NCBI GenBank assembly: GCA_902600225.1
Contig: CACKIH010000009.1
Location: forward strand, 1-43,496
Direction: 5' to 3'
Origin: an uncultured Alphaproteobacteria bacterium
GTDB lineage: Bacteria > Pseudomonadota > Alphaproteobacteria > HIMB59 > GCA-002718135
DNA length: 43,496 bases
In this document: positions 1 through 7,991 of the stretch, one piece after another
Layout: every line of letters starts with the position of its first letter
How positions within the stretch are numbered: the first letter of the stretch is position 1
Made by a program: the position numbers and the translations under genes
The notes under the pieces: model-generated
What the model was told of the DNA's origin: nothing
Databases searched by the model: none
The model's input: only the letters and a program-made list of their open reading frames with translations

Positions 1-156
1 TCCTCCTGCAGTATTAATTAAAACTAATTCTTTATTATGATTATAATTATTTGGATTTAAAATTTTACAACAACCACTTTGAAAAAATTTTTTAAAATCA
101 TTATCTGATAATTCTATATCTATTTTTCCATTTGATCTTTGGAGTAGTTTGTCCAT
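1..156 (-). CDS. ureD: Urease accessory protein UreD, N-terminal part (cut by window edge)
   Basis: The frame is open from an ATG at 156 to the window edge and gives 52 residues. The visible end, LVLINTAGG, is the signature that precedes the conserved GG-D stretch in UreD, and the preceding FFQSGCCKIL also fits the family. UreD is the scaffold that, with UreF and UreG, inserts nickel into apo-urease in the cytoplasm; in urease operons it usually lies just before ureA/B/C. About 80% of the protein lies outside the window. No clear Shine-Dalgarno precedes the ATG. The YczE gene ends 91 nt upstream on the same strand, so this gene could start its own transcript in 157-247, an AT-rich spacer with no other feature I can name. 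Confidence 0.82.
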   Translation of the reverse strand, partial: MDKLLQRSNGKIDIELSDNDFKKFFQSGCCKILNPNNYNHNKELVLINTAGG

Positions 157-247
157 TATTGTTTAATTAAGTATAATCAAAACAAAATTTAAGAAAATAA
201 AATACTTAATGGTTTAAGATTAAAAATTATTAATAAACTAGTGAAAT

Positions 248-919
248 TTAATTTTTCATATAAATTTTACCAACGAAAAATAAACCTAAAGATACTGAAA
301 AACCTATTCCTATTGCATATATCAATGTTCCTATTCCTACTTTTCCACCTAAAAAAAATCCTATACCAACAGCAGATAGTTCAAGTAATGTTCTAATAAA
401 TGAAATTGAAAAATTAGTTTGTTTATTTAGGCCAGTCATCAATCCATCTCTTGGACCAGGTCCTAAATTTGCAGCTAAATAAAAACCACTTCCAATACCT
501 ATTATGAAAATACCAATTAATACTTGGAATAATTGAAATAAGAAATCTTTTGGATAAGGAAGATAGATTAATGAAAGATCCAAAATCACAGAAATTAAAA
601 TAGCATTTAATATTGTTCCAATGCCTGGTTTTTGTTTTAGTGGAAACCAAAGTAATAATACTGCAACACTTACAAAAAATGTTGTAATACCTATTGTGTA
701 ATCAGTTTTAAATGCTAATCCCTGATGTAGTACAAACCAAGGTGAAACGCCCAAATTTGCAGTAATTAATAATGCCTCACCAATGCCAAAGAGAATAAGT
801 CCTAAAATTAAATAAAAAATTGTTATTTTTTTTGGTTTAAGATTATATTCGAAATGAGAGCTCCAATATAATTTAGGGATTTCTTTAAGTCTTAATATAT
901 GAATAAAGGTTTTTACCAT
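248..919 (-). CDS. YczE/YitT-type integral membrane protein (COG2364-like)
   Basis: A 223-residue hydrophobic protein with five or six predicted membrane segments. It carries an internal duplication typical of this family: ANLGVSPWFVLHQGL at residues 54-68 and AANLGPGPRDGLMTGL at 149-164. YczE-like proteins have no firmly established substrate; some are linked to export or to activation of secondary metabolism. The ATG lies inside the end of ddaH (7-nt overlap), so the two are probably co-translated, and tRNA-Arg sits immediately upstream of ddaH. Assignment to the family is fairly secure from the repeat and the topology; its function here is unknown. Confidence 0.72.
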   Translation of the reverse strand: MVKTFIHILRLKEIPKLYWSSHFEYNLKPKKITIFYLILGLILFGIGEALLITANLGVSPWFVLHQGLAFKTDYTIGITTFFVSVAVLLLWFPLKQKPGIGTILNAILISVILDLSLIYLPYPKDFLFQLFQVLIGIFIIGIGSGFYLAANLGPGPRDGLMTGLNKQTNFSISFIRTLLELSAVGIGFFLGGKVGIGTLIYAIGIGFSVSLGLFFVGKIYMKN

Positions 920-1680
920 CTAAGACTCATACAACTTAAACCTGCATCAACCTTTGAAATTTCATCAATATTAATTTTAATAATTTTAAAACTTTTCGAT
1001 AAAATTTCCTCAGTTTTACTGAAACCATCTGGAATTAATAATTTATTGTTAATTCGAATACAGTTTGCTGCATTTTCTTCACCCAATGGTAATTCAATTA
1101 AATTATAATTTTTTTTTAAGTAATCTAATTTCGACATTCTATTACTTACTAAAATTAAATCATCATCTAATAAACTACATTCAGATTTAAAATGAAGAAT
1201 ATCTTTTGGTGTTTGACATACTTCCACAGTAGCACCAAGTGAGATTAGTATATTAGATAGATTTTCTGCACCTAGTTTATCAGTTCTATTTGATAAACCT
1301 ATAATAAAATGATTATTAATATTTAATATATCTCCACCTTCTATTTTCCCTTTTTCAACAACAAATATTTTTTCAAAGTATTTACTTATTTCGTTTTTAA
1401 TTATTTTTGCTTCGCCATTTCGTGAAAAATCACTTGGATTTAATATAATAATATTGTTTTTAAAGATGAGAGCAGGATCTTCTACAAAAATACTATCAGG
1501 ATATTGTTCTAAACTTTCTAATAAAATTGTATTTAGTCCTGCTTCTTTAATAGAAGTTATATAATTATTATGTATCTCTAATATTTTTTCATAATTTGGA
1601 TGTAAATACTGAGAACTTAATGCATTATGAATACTCTTATTTGGTTTTCTAAGAATTGCATTTGTAAATTTATATGTCAT
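913..1680 (-). CDS. ddaH: N(G),N(G)-dimethylarginine dimethylaminohydrolase (DDAH)
   Basis: Hydrolyses methylated arginines to citrulline and (di)methylamine. The 255-residue protein aligns almost residue for residue with Pseudomonas DDAH (254 aa). Visible active-site elements are FVEDP at 65-69, EGGD at 114-117, the catalytic His163 (ILHFKSECSL) and the nucleophile Cys250 in DAGLSC. The open frame runs 18 nt further upstream, but those codons lie inside the 3' end of tRNA-Arg, so the ATG at 1680 (MTYKF) is the real start; it also matches the family N-terminus. Only 3 nt separate the encoded CCA of the tRNA from this ATG, so no normal Shine-Dalgarno fits. It overlaps the next gene by 7 nt. 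Likely role: use of methylated arginine as a nitrogen source or detoxification. Confidence 0.88.
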   Translation of the reverse strand: MTYKFTNAILRKPNKSIHNALSSQYLHPNYEKILEIHNNYITSIKEAGLNTILLESLEQYPDSIFVEDPALIFKNNIIILNPSDFSRNGEAKIIKNEISKYFEKIFVVEKGKIEGGDILNINNHFIIGLSNRTDKLGAENLSNILISLGATVEVCQTPKDILHFKSECSLLDDDLILVSNRMSKLDYLKKNYNLIELPLGEENAANCIRINNKLLIPDGFSKTEEILSKSFKIIKINIDEISKVDAGLSCMSLRW

Positions 1681-1683
1681 CTT

Positions 1684-1760
1684 TGGCGTGCCCGGCATGA
1701 TTCGAACATGCGACCCCCAGATTAGGAATCTGGTGCTCTATCCTACTGAGCTACGGGCAC
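1684..1760 (-). tRNA. tRNA-Arg (anticodon CCU)
   Basis: Read on the minus strand the gene folds as a full cloverleaf. The acceptor is GTGCCCG/CGGGCAC, the D arm contains GCTCAGTAGGATAGAGC, and the anticodon stem CCAGA/TCTGG encloses loop TTCCTAA, giving anticodon CCT. The T arm is GCATG-TTCGAAT-CATGC. The discriminator base is G and the 3' CCA is encoded (1684-1686). It reads AGG codons. The gene ends 3 nt before the ddaH start codon and begins 7 nt after the stop of the small gene at 1768, so it is sandwiched inside a same-strand run and is probably cut out of a longer transcript. Confidence 0.96.
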
Positions 1761-1767
1761 TCCTAAT

Positions 1768-2052
1768 TTAATTTTTATGATTTAATGTTACTTCACCAGT
1801 CTTTGTGTCAACAACATCAAAAGTTTTTTCATTATTACTCATTCTCTTAGCTCTAGCTGCAGAAGCACGCTCCATTGCATCATTATCAGCATATAAAGAT
1901 ACAGCCATTACAGTTGTATCACTTGCGCGAATTTGTAGTAATTGTTGTGCTTCAGGAAATTCACTTGGTGCTTTTGCTGAATAATCTTTAATTGATTCAT
2001 CAGCATCTTCTTTAGATTTAAAGTTAATAGTTGTTATTCTTGCTACTGTCAT
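1768..2052 (-). CDS. Small dimeric alpha/beta-barrel (ferredoxin-like fold) protein
   Basis: A 94-residue cytoplasmic protein. The pattern beta (MTVARITTINF), helix (SKEDADESIKDYSA), a central beta segment and a second helix (NDAMERASAARAKRM) resembles the dimeric alpha-beta barrel fold of small monooxygenase-like and Dabb-type proteins; no catalytic residue can be assigned. A strong GGAGGA ribosome-binding site precedes the ATG. It follows the MalG-type permease by 23 nt and so closes the sugar transport operon. It may be a small sugar-handling protein such as a mutarotase-like barrel, but this is a guess from position only. Confidence 0.62.
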   Translation of the reverse strand: MTVARITTINFKSKEDADESIKDYSAKAPSEFPEAQQLLQIRASDTTVMAVSLYADNDAMERASAARAKRMSNNEKTFDVVDTKTGEVTLNHKN

Positions 2053-2075
2053 TTTTCCTCCTTTAATTTATTAAA

Positions 2076-2906
2076 TTATTTAACTGCTCCTTCAGTTAAA
2101 CCAGATACAAAATATTTTCCAATAAATACAAATAATAATATCACTGGTAAACTTGCAAGCACAGCACCAGATAATAAAAAACCCCAATCAATTTGATATT
2201 GACCAACAATTCCAGCTAAACCAACAGGTAAGGTTTTAAGATCATCACCACTGATTAATATTGACGCAAAAAGATATTCTGTCCAAGAAATAATAAAGCA
2301 AAAAATTGCTACACTCGCTATACCTGGAGCAGCTAGAGGAACAATAATTCTAGAAATTACGATATATCTAGATGCGCCATCAATATATGCCGCCTCCTCT
2401 ATCTCATTAGGTATTAACTTAAAGAAAGCTTTTAACATCCAAACTGCAAATGGTGTGGCAAATAAAACATTAACAACAATCAAAGCAAAATAACTATTAA
2501 GTAGATTTACTTTTGCAAACAATAAATAAATAGGTACTAATAGAATTACCCCTGGAAAAGCATAAGTAACTAGAAGTGAATATTCTACAAATTTATTTCC
2601 ATAAAATTTAAGTTTATGTAAACCATAAGCTGCCGATACAGATAAAATGATAGAAATTATCATAGAAGAAAATGAAACTATCAAACTATTTTTTAAATAT
2701 ATAAAAAAATCTGAGTTAAATAATATTTTATTATAATGCTCTAAAGTAAAAGATCTCGGAATAATAGTTGTAGATGTAGCAATAATTTCTTCAGGGCTTT
2801 TAAAAGATGATGTAATTATCCAAAAAAAAGGAAAGAAAAAAATAAGTATTATTAATAATAAAGATAAGCTTAAAAATATAAGTTTGAAATTATTTTCTTT
2901 AATCAT
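2076..2906 (-). CDS. Carbohydrate ABC transporter permease, MalG/UgpE type
   Basis: A 276-residue inner-membrane protein with about six membrane segments. The EAA loop that docks on the ATPase is visible at about 171-195, with EAAYIDGASR followed by a conserved P and G. This is the pattern of the MalG/UgpE/AraQ family (CUT1 sugar importers). The start codon overlaps the end of the MalF-type permease by 8 nt, indicating translational coupling and a heterodimeric channel. No ABC ATPase gene is adjacent, so the energy subunit must be supplied from elsewhere. Substrate unknown; the neighbouring FGGY kinase points to a sugar. Confidence 0.88.
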   Translation of the reverse strand: MIKENNFKLIFLSLSLLLIILIFFFPFFWIITSSFKSPEEIIATSTTIIPRSFTLEHYNKILFNSDFFIYLKNSLIVSFSSMIISIILSVSAAYGLHKLKFYGNKFVEYSLLVTYAFPGVILLVPIYLLFAKVNLLNSYFALIVVNVLFATPFAVWMLKAFFKLIPNEIEEAAYIDGASRYIVISRIIVPLAAPGIASVAIFCFIISWTEYLFASILISGDDLKTLPVGLAGIVGQYQIDWGFLLSGAVLASLPVILLFVFIGKYFVSGLTEGAVK

Positions 2907-3771
2907 CTTCTTTTGGCGCCATGGATTTGATAAATATTATTGAGAATAGTAATAACAAAAAGCTAGTAACTATTGATAAGGTTGCAGCTTGACTAATTCT
3001 AAATTTAGTAAAAGCAGTTTCATAAATTAATAACGGTAATGTAGTTGTAGCACTTGATGGTCCGCCTTTTGTGATTAACCATATAATGTCAAATATATTA
3101 AATGATAATAATGTACCAACTAGACCTAAAACAAAAAGAACACTTTTAAGGTTTGGAAATGTAATGAAAAGAAATTGTTGAACAAAATTCGCTCCATCAA
3201 CTTTAGATGCATCATACATTTCCCTATTTATGGAATTAAGCCCAGAAAGAATAATTAATGCTAAAAAAGGACTCCAACGCCATGAGTTTATTAGAACTAA
3301 ACTTATAAAAGCTTTATTAGGAGAACTAAAGAAACCCGTTGCTTCATCTAATAATCCAATATCAATTAAAACTGAATTTATTATACCACTACTACTACTT
3401 AACATTAATTTCCAAATAACAACAACAACTACTGTTGGAATAATAAATGACAAAATAATCCAATTAGCCATAATTTTTTTACCAGGGAATTTATAGTTGA
3501 TAGTTAAGGCAATAGTGAATGCAAAAAATGTCTGACAGATTGCATTACCAATTATCCAATAGAAACTATTTAATGAAGCATTTAAAAATTTAGATTTACT
3601 AAATAGTTTTATGTAGTTATCAATACCTACAAATTTTCCTGATGTACCAATTATCTTGACATTAAACAAACTTAATTCAAATGCTATATAAATTGGAACT
3701 AAAATAATAAGGGAAATCCAAATAACTAATGGAGATACAAACAACCAGCCTTCAATATTATTTTTTTTCAC
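2899..3771 (-). CDS. Carbohydrate ABC transporter permease, MalF/UgpA type
   Basis: A 290-residue membrane protein with six membrane segments and an EAA-type loop at about 187-213 (YDASKVDGANFVQQF). It is the partner of the permease that overlaps its 3' end. The start is a GTG at 3771. The only Shine-Dalgarno-like stretch upstream is GAGGTG, which lies in the 3' arm of the strong hairpin at 3780-3802, so access by ribosomes may depend on that structure. The gene for the solute-binding protein lies immediately upstream in the same operon. Confidence 0.88.
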   Translation of the reverse strand: MKKNNIEGWLFVSPLVIWISLIILVPIYIAFELSLFNVKIIGTSGKFVGIDNYIKLFSKSKFLNASLNSFYWIIGNAICQTFFAFTIALTINYKFPGKKIMANWIILSFIIPTVVVVVIWKLMLSSSSGIINSVLIDIGLLDEATGFFSSPNKAFISLVLINSWRWSPFLALIILSGLNSINREMYDASKVDGANFVQQFLFITFPNLKSVLFVLGLVGTLLSFNIFDIIWLITKGGPSSATTTLPLLIYETAFTKFRISQAATLSIVTSFLLLLFSIIFIKSMAPKEDD

Positions 3772-3779
3772 AGAAATTA

Positions 3780-3802
3780 CAGCACCTCTATAAGAGGTGC
3801 TG
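3780..3802 (-). promoter_or_regulatory. Intercistronic hairpin between binding protein and permease genes
   Basis: A perfect 10-bp inverted repeat, cagcacctct (3780-3789) and agaggtgctg (3793-3802), with a 3-nt loop. It lies between the stop of the binding-protein gene and the GTG of the permease. Downstream on the transcript is TAATTTCTGTG rather than a U-run, so it looks like an mRNA-stabilising or attenuating hairpin, as seen in many binding-protein-dependent operons, rather than a full terminator. The 3' arm holds GAGGTG, 11 nt from the permease start, so folding would also hide that ribosome-binding site. This arrangement would give much more binding protein than permease. Confidence 0.75.
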
Positions 3803-3814
3803 AAAAGTTTTTAA

Positions 3815-5086
3815 TTACTCAATAGCTTCAGTCATTATTTCCATACCTTCACTAACTGCATCTTTTGCACTTTTGCCATCGATTAAAGTTAGTTGAAGAG
3901 TTTGAGCTAATAAATTCTGAGCAGATATAGATGATATGCTTGTAAAAGTATTACCATTTGTAAAACCAAATAGACTTCCTCTTGTTGAATTGTCTAACAT
4001 TGTTTCTACTTGTGATTTATATTTTACAACAACCGGATCATCCCAATAAGTTGAATCTTGACTTCCAGCTTCAGTTATTGGTAAAAATAATCCTGGCTCC
4101 ATGTTGATGAATCTTCCATAATTTCCAGGCTCCATTAAGAAACTTAGAAACTTTTTAGAAGCTTCCATTTTTGCCTCATCTGCTGTCATTATCATTGCAG
4201 AATTTACATATGAAACAGTTCCAGCTCTATGAGCTTTACCGTTTGCGTGAGGTATTTGAATGACACCTAAGTCACTAGCATCTCCACCAGCTTGTGAATC
4301 ATATGTAGAGATAACAGTAAACTGCAATATCATTGCACAGCCTTTACTTGCAAAACAAGCTTCAGCTTCACCCCAAGTCCAGTTTGCTGCATCAGGAGCT
4401 GAATATTGATATAATTCTTTATAAACATCGTATGCTGCTACAGTTTGAGGATTATCAAATCTTAGAGTACCATCAGAATTATAAATTTCTTCTGCACCTG
4501 AGTTAACCATAAAACTATAGATTGTTTGATCAGTATAAAGTTGTTTATTACCTGGAAGACCTATTCCATAAACTCCATCTTTAGTTAGAGCTTTAGCAGC
4601 TTTCTTTAAATCAGACCAAGTTTTTGGTGGCTCAATTCCAGCCGCTTCAAAATCACTTTTTCTATACCATAGTGATAAACCCATGTTCCATAAAGGAACA
4701 GCCCAAGTGTGACCATTATAAGTATATTGGTCGAGTGCTTTTTGGTAAAAACCATATTTTGAATCTAACTCTGCAACAAAATCCTCAACCGGTTGTGCTG
4801 CGCCCATATCGGCGAGTATGGGAGTAAAATCTGGAATACCAACTAATATTTCTGGTGCAGTTCCAGCAGCAACAGACGCAGGTGCTTTCGCATAAATTTC
4901 ACCCCAGTTTTGAACTTCTTGTGTTACATTAATATCTGGATTTGCAGAATTAAATTCATCAATTAATGTTTGAATTCTATCGACTCTATGTGGAACACCT
5001 TCCATATGCCAAAAAGTAACATTTGTTATAGCATAAGCATTCAAAGAAAATAGAATTGTAATAAAAAATAATAATATTTTATTCAT
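3815..5086 (-). CDS. Sugar ABC transporter periplasmic solute-binding protein (family 1)
   Basis: A 423-residue MalE/UgpB-like protein. The first 19 residues form a signal peptide (MNKILLFFITILFSLNAYA) with a likely signal peptidase I site. The mature start, NVTFWHMEG, then IDEFNSANPDINVTQEV and later GIPDFTPILADMG are standard for the extracellular solute-binding family 1. A good GAGGA ribosome-binding site precedes the ATG. It lies 71 nt downstream of the FGGY kinase gene and 5' of a hairpin that should raise its relative expression. The ligand cannot be read from the sequence; an oligosaccharide, polyol or glycerol-phosphate-like compound is possible. Confidence 0.9.
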   Translation of the reverse strand: MNKILLFFITILFSLNAYAITNVTFWHMEGVPHRVDRIQTLIDEFNSANPDINVTQEVQNWGEIYAKAPASVAAGTAPEILVGIPDFTPILADMGAAQPVEDFVAELDSKYGFYQKALDQYTYNGHTWAVPLWNMGLSLWYRKSDFEAAGIEPPKTWSDLKKAAKALTKDGVYGIGLPGNKQLYTDQTIYSFMVNSGAEEIYNSDGTLRFDNPQTVAAYDVYKELYQYSAPDAANWTWGEAEACFASKGCAMILQFTVISTYDSQAGGDASDLGVIQIPHANGKAHRAGTVSYVNSAMIMTADEAKMEASKKFLSFLMEPGNYGRFINMEPGLFLPITEAGSQDSTYWDDPVVVKYKSQVETMLDNSTRGSLFGFTNGNTFTSISSISAQNLLAQTLQLTLIDGKSAKDAVSEGMEIMTEAIE

Positions 5087-5157
5087 TTTTCCTCACTTAA
5101 TTTATGATTAATATTTTAATATCAATATACAAATATTATCAACTAAATTTGAGATTT

Positions 5158-6645
5158 TCACCAAATATTATTCAATGATTCTCTTAATTTTTTATAATTT
5201 TGATATTTATTATTAAGATATTTGGATTGTTTTCTTTTGGGTGTGTAAATATGACCAATATTTTGGTGATCGTTAATTAGTTTTTTTAAATCTTTTTTAT
5301 GCAAGCAACTGTCAATTAAGAATGAAATACCTAATGCACCTAATTCGGAATTATTTAAAATTTTAACTTTAGTATTTAAAACATTTGAAATTAATTGAGG
5401 TAAAACTTTACTTTTTGATGCACCTCCTGCAAGATAAAGACTGTCCTTAGTTTTAATTTTATTAGCATAACAATCCTTAATAGATAATGCTAAACCTTCA
5501 TAACAAGCAGTCATAACATCAAAATTATTATGATGTGGTAAAATGCCAAAAATTTCAGCTTTAGAATTTAAATTCACAAATGGAGATATTGATCCTCCAT
5601 AATTTATATAAGGTAGAAATATCAATGAATTTTCTGGATATTTAAAAGTTAAATATTTTTTTTCAAAATTATTAATTATTTTAATTTTTTCTGAATACTT
5701 TTTTGGATTTTTGTAAAAATTATCAATGACCCAATCAATATTAGTTGTGCCTGCAACATTTATTTTAGTTTCTAACCATGTATTATTTAAAGAAGCAAAA
5801 AATAAACCTGAGCCATCTTGAGAAATTTTCGAATTATTTTTAACTATGATATTATGACATGTAGTTCCAATAATACTTATTTTTTTGTTATGATTAATTC
5901 CACCAGCCCCTAGAATAGAAGCTATTACATCACCACATCCTATAATGACTGGAGTACCAACTTTTAAACTTGTTAATTTTGATGCACTCTTAGTAACGTA
6001 TCCTCCTAATTCATTTGATTTTTTTATTTCTGGGAAAAGTTTAAAATATTTAGTACTTAGGTTGAAAATTTTGAAGATTTTTTTTGATAATTTTTTATTT
6101 TTTATATCTCCTGGGTATACTGAAACTTCTGTTTCATCATTATTTATATTCCCTGTTAATTTAAATCTTAACCAATCTTTACACGTTAAGATGTATTTAA
6201 TTTTCTTTAAATTTTCACTTTCAAATTTAGTCATCCACTTTAGGATGGGTATAGTACAGCCATATTGTGTGATAGAGCCTGTAATTTTATAAATTTGATC
6301 AAATATTTTTTTATTAGTGAAAACTTTTTGACTTCTTGTGTCATTCCACAAAATTGCATTTCTAACTGGTTTATTTTTATTATTAATAGACCAAAACCCA
6401 ACCATATTTCCAGTTATGCCTAAACCAACAATTGATTGTGACTGAATTTTAGATTTTTTTATTAAAAGTTTAATACATTTTGCGGTGAGTGACCAAAATT
6501 TTTCCATTTCAATTTCAGATTTACCAAATTTATCCGTTATTACTGGGTTTTTAACACTAAAAGAATTTATGTGTTTGAAATTTGTATTGAAAATTACAGT
6601 CTTTATTACTGAAGTCCCAGCATCAATTGCAATATAATATTTCAA
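5158..6645 (-). CDS. FGGY-family carbohydrate kinase (pentulose/hexulose kinase type)
   Basis: A 495-residue ATP-dependent sugar kinase. The N-terminal phosphate-binding motif DAGTSVIKTVIF (8-19), the substrate-loop element LWNDTRS, the second-domain GTTCHNIIV and the C-terminal AGGASKS adenosine motif are all present, so the enzyme looks intact. The length and the pattern around GLALSIKDCY fit the xylulokinase/L-xylulose kinase branch better than glycerol kinase, but the substrate is not resolvable by eye. It shares the strand with, and precedes, the sugar binding protein and permeases, which suggests that it phosphorylates the imported sugar or its ketose isomer. The preceding 59-aa membrane protein gene ends 17 nt upstream. 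Confidence 0.85.
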   Translation of the reverse strand: MKYYIAIDAGTSVIKTVIFNTNFKHINSFSVKNPVITDKFGKSEIEMEKFWSLTAKCIKLLIKKSKIQSQSIVGLGITGNMVGFWSINNKNKPVRNAILWNDTRSQKVFTNKKIFDQIYKITGSITQYGCTIPILKWMTKFESENLKKIKYILTCKDWLRFKLTGNINNDETEVSVYPGDIKNKKLSKKIFKIFNLSTKYFKLFPEIKKSNELGGYVTKSASKLTSLKVGTPVIIGCGDVIASILGAGGINHNKKISIIGTTCHNIIVKNNSKISQDGSGLFFASLNNTWLETKINVAGTTNIDWVIDNFYKNPKKYSEKIKIINNFEKKYLTFKYPENSLIFLPYINYGGSISPFVNLNSKAEIFGILPHHNNFDVMTACYEGLALSIKDCYANKIKTKDSLYLAGGASKSKVLPQLISNVLNTKVKILNNSELGALGISFLIDSCLHKKDLKKLINDHQNIGHIYTPKRKQSKYLNNKYQNYKKLRESLNNIW

Positions 6646-6662
6646 AAGTTATCTCTTACTAT

Positions 6663-6842
6663 TTACAACCATGAGTAACCAACACAAACTAAAGCAATAA
6701 TTAAAAAAAAATTCATAAATCTTTTTCTATTTTTGACTTGCTGATCATTTAATTCTTTATTTCTAGAAAGGTAATATAAATAACATCCAATTGCGAAGGC
6801 CACAAATCCTCCAAGATAAGCATACCATTGTAACTCAGTCAT
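6663..6842 (-). CDS. Small membrane protein (59 aa), unknown function
   Basis: A short open frame from an ATG at 6842 to TAA. It starts MTELQWYAYLGGFVAFAIG and contains two hydrophobic segments (about 6-24 and 44-58) separated by a charged stretch (SRNKELNDQQVKNRKRF). This two-helix hairpin with a positive inter-helix loop looks like a genuine small inner-membrane protein, not a shadow, since there is no competing gene. It lies divergent to the aldo-keto reductase gene and 17 nt before the sugar kinase, so it may head the sugar operon. I do not recognise a family. Confidence 0.6.
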   Translation of the reverse strand: MTELQWYAYLGGFVAFAIGCYLYYLSRNKELNDQQVKNRKRFMNFFLIIALVCVGYSWL

Positions 6843-6891
6843 TTATTTAATTTATATATTATTATATAAAAAATTATAATTTTTTTTAATA

Positions 6892-7920
6892 ATGCCTTAC
6901 AAAGCTAATACAAATAGATATCAAAAATTAATTTACAGAAGATGTGGTAATAGTGGGCTACTATTACCCCCTATTACACTTGGACTTTGGCATAATTTTG
7001 GTGGTAAAAAATCTATGACTAATGAATCTAAAAAAATGCTTTTTAGGGCATTTGACAGGGGTGTAACACATTTTGATTTAGCGAACAATTATGGACCGCC
7101 TTACGGTTCAGCTGAAGCTAATTTTGGTAAAGTAATGAATTCAGATTTAAATAAACACAGAGATGAATTAATTATATCAACTAAAGCTGGATACGATATG
7201 TGGCCTGGGCCATACGGTGAATGGGGTTCAAAAAAATATCTTACTGCAAGTCTTGATCAAAGTTTGAAAAGAATGAATTTGGAATATGTAGATATATTTT
7301 ATTCACATCGCTTTGATCCATTAACTCCACTAGAAGAAACTGCTGATGCTTTAACCCAAGCAATTAGAAGTGGTAAAGCATTATATGTTGGAATTTCTTC
7401 TTATAGTTCAAAGCAAACAATTAAAATGAATAAGCTATTAAAAGAAAGAGGAATTAGTTGCCTCATTCATCAACCATCTTATTCAATGATAAATAGATGG
7501 GTTGAGAAAGATTTATTATCTACATTAAAAAAATTAGGCATAGGATGTATTGCTTTTTCTCCTCTTGCACAAGGAATGCTATCAGATAAATATTTAAGAG
7601 CTATTCCAAAAGTATCAAGGATTGCTGATAATTCTTCATTAGATAGAAAAATGATAACAAAAAGTTATATCTTAAAAATTAAAGAACTCACAAAAATTGC
7701 AAAAAAAAGAGGACAAACTTTACCTCAAATGGCTTTATCTTGGGTACTTCGTCATTCAATCATGACATCAGCTTTAATCGGAGCAAGAACAGTAAAACAA
7801 TTAGATGAATGTTTAGATAGTCAAAATAATTTAATGTTTTCTTCTGATGAATTAAAAGAAATAGATAAGTTTGCAAAAGAAGAAAAAATAAATCTTTGGG
7901 CTAAATCAAGTAAAGATTAA
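6892..7920 (+). CDS. gpr: Aldo-keto reductase, L-glyceraldehyde 3-phosphate reductase type (YghZ/Gpr)
   Basis: A 342-residue NADPH-dependent cytoplasmic reductase of the AKR superfamily. It is strongly like E. coli YghZ: RYRRCGxSGLxLP and GLWHNFG near the start, HFDLANNYGPP, STKAGYDMWPGPYG and IFYSHR. The catalytic tetrad Asp62, Tyr67, Lys98 and His139 is complete, and the C-terminal LIGA(R)TVKQL cofactor loop is present. YghZ reduces L-glyceraldehyde 3-phosphate and methylglyoxal. It is transcribed divergently from the sugar kinase/transport operon, a common setting in sugar catabolism. There is no visible Shine-Dalgarno before the ATG, so the mRNA may be near-leaderless. Confidence 0.88.
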   Translation: MPYKANTNRYQKLIYRRCGNSGLLLPPITLGLWHNFGGKKSMTNESKKMLFRAFDRGVTHFDLANNYGPPYGSAEANFGKVMNSDLNKHRDELIISTKAGYDMWPGPYGEWGSKKYLTASLDQSLKRMNLEYVDIFYSHRFDPLTPLEETADALTQAIRSGKALYVGISSYSSKQTIKMNKLLKERGISCLIHQPSYSMINRWVEKDLLSTLKKLGIGCIAFSPLAQGMLSDKYLRAIPKVSRIADNSSLDRKMITKSYILKIKELTKIAKKRGQTLPQMALSWVLRHSIMTSALIGARTVKQLDECLDSQNNLMFSSDELKEIDKFAKEEKINLWAKSSKD

Positions 7921-7991
7921 ATTAAATATTAATTTAATAATTTTTTTATAAGAATCATTAATATTTTGATAATTATAATAAAGGAGATTTT

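Noticed and set aside
899-1108. Plus-strand frame opposite ddaH, and similar frames opposite other genes (for example 3230-3496, 5945-6292, 41613-41915)
   Set aside because: They are shadows of well-supported minus-strand genes and show no protein-family features.
1681-1698. N-terminal extension of the dimethylargininase (MPGTPK)
   Set aside because: These codons lie within the 3' end of tRNA-Arg; the family alignment begins at the ATG at 1680.
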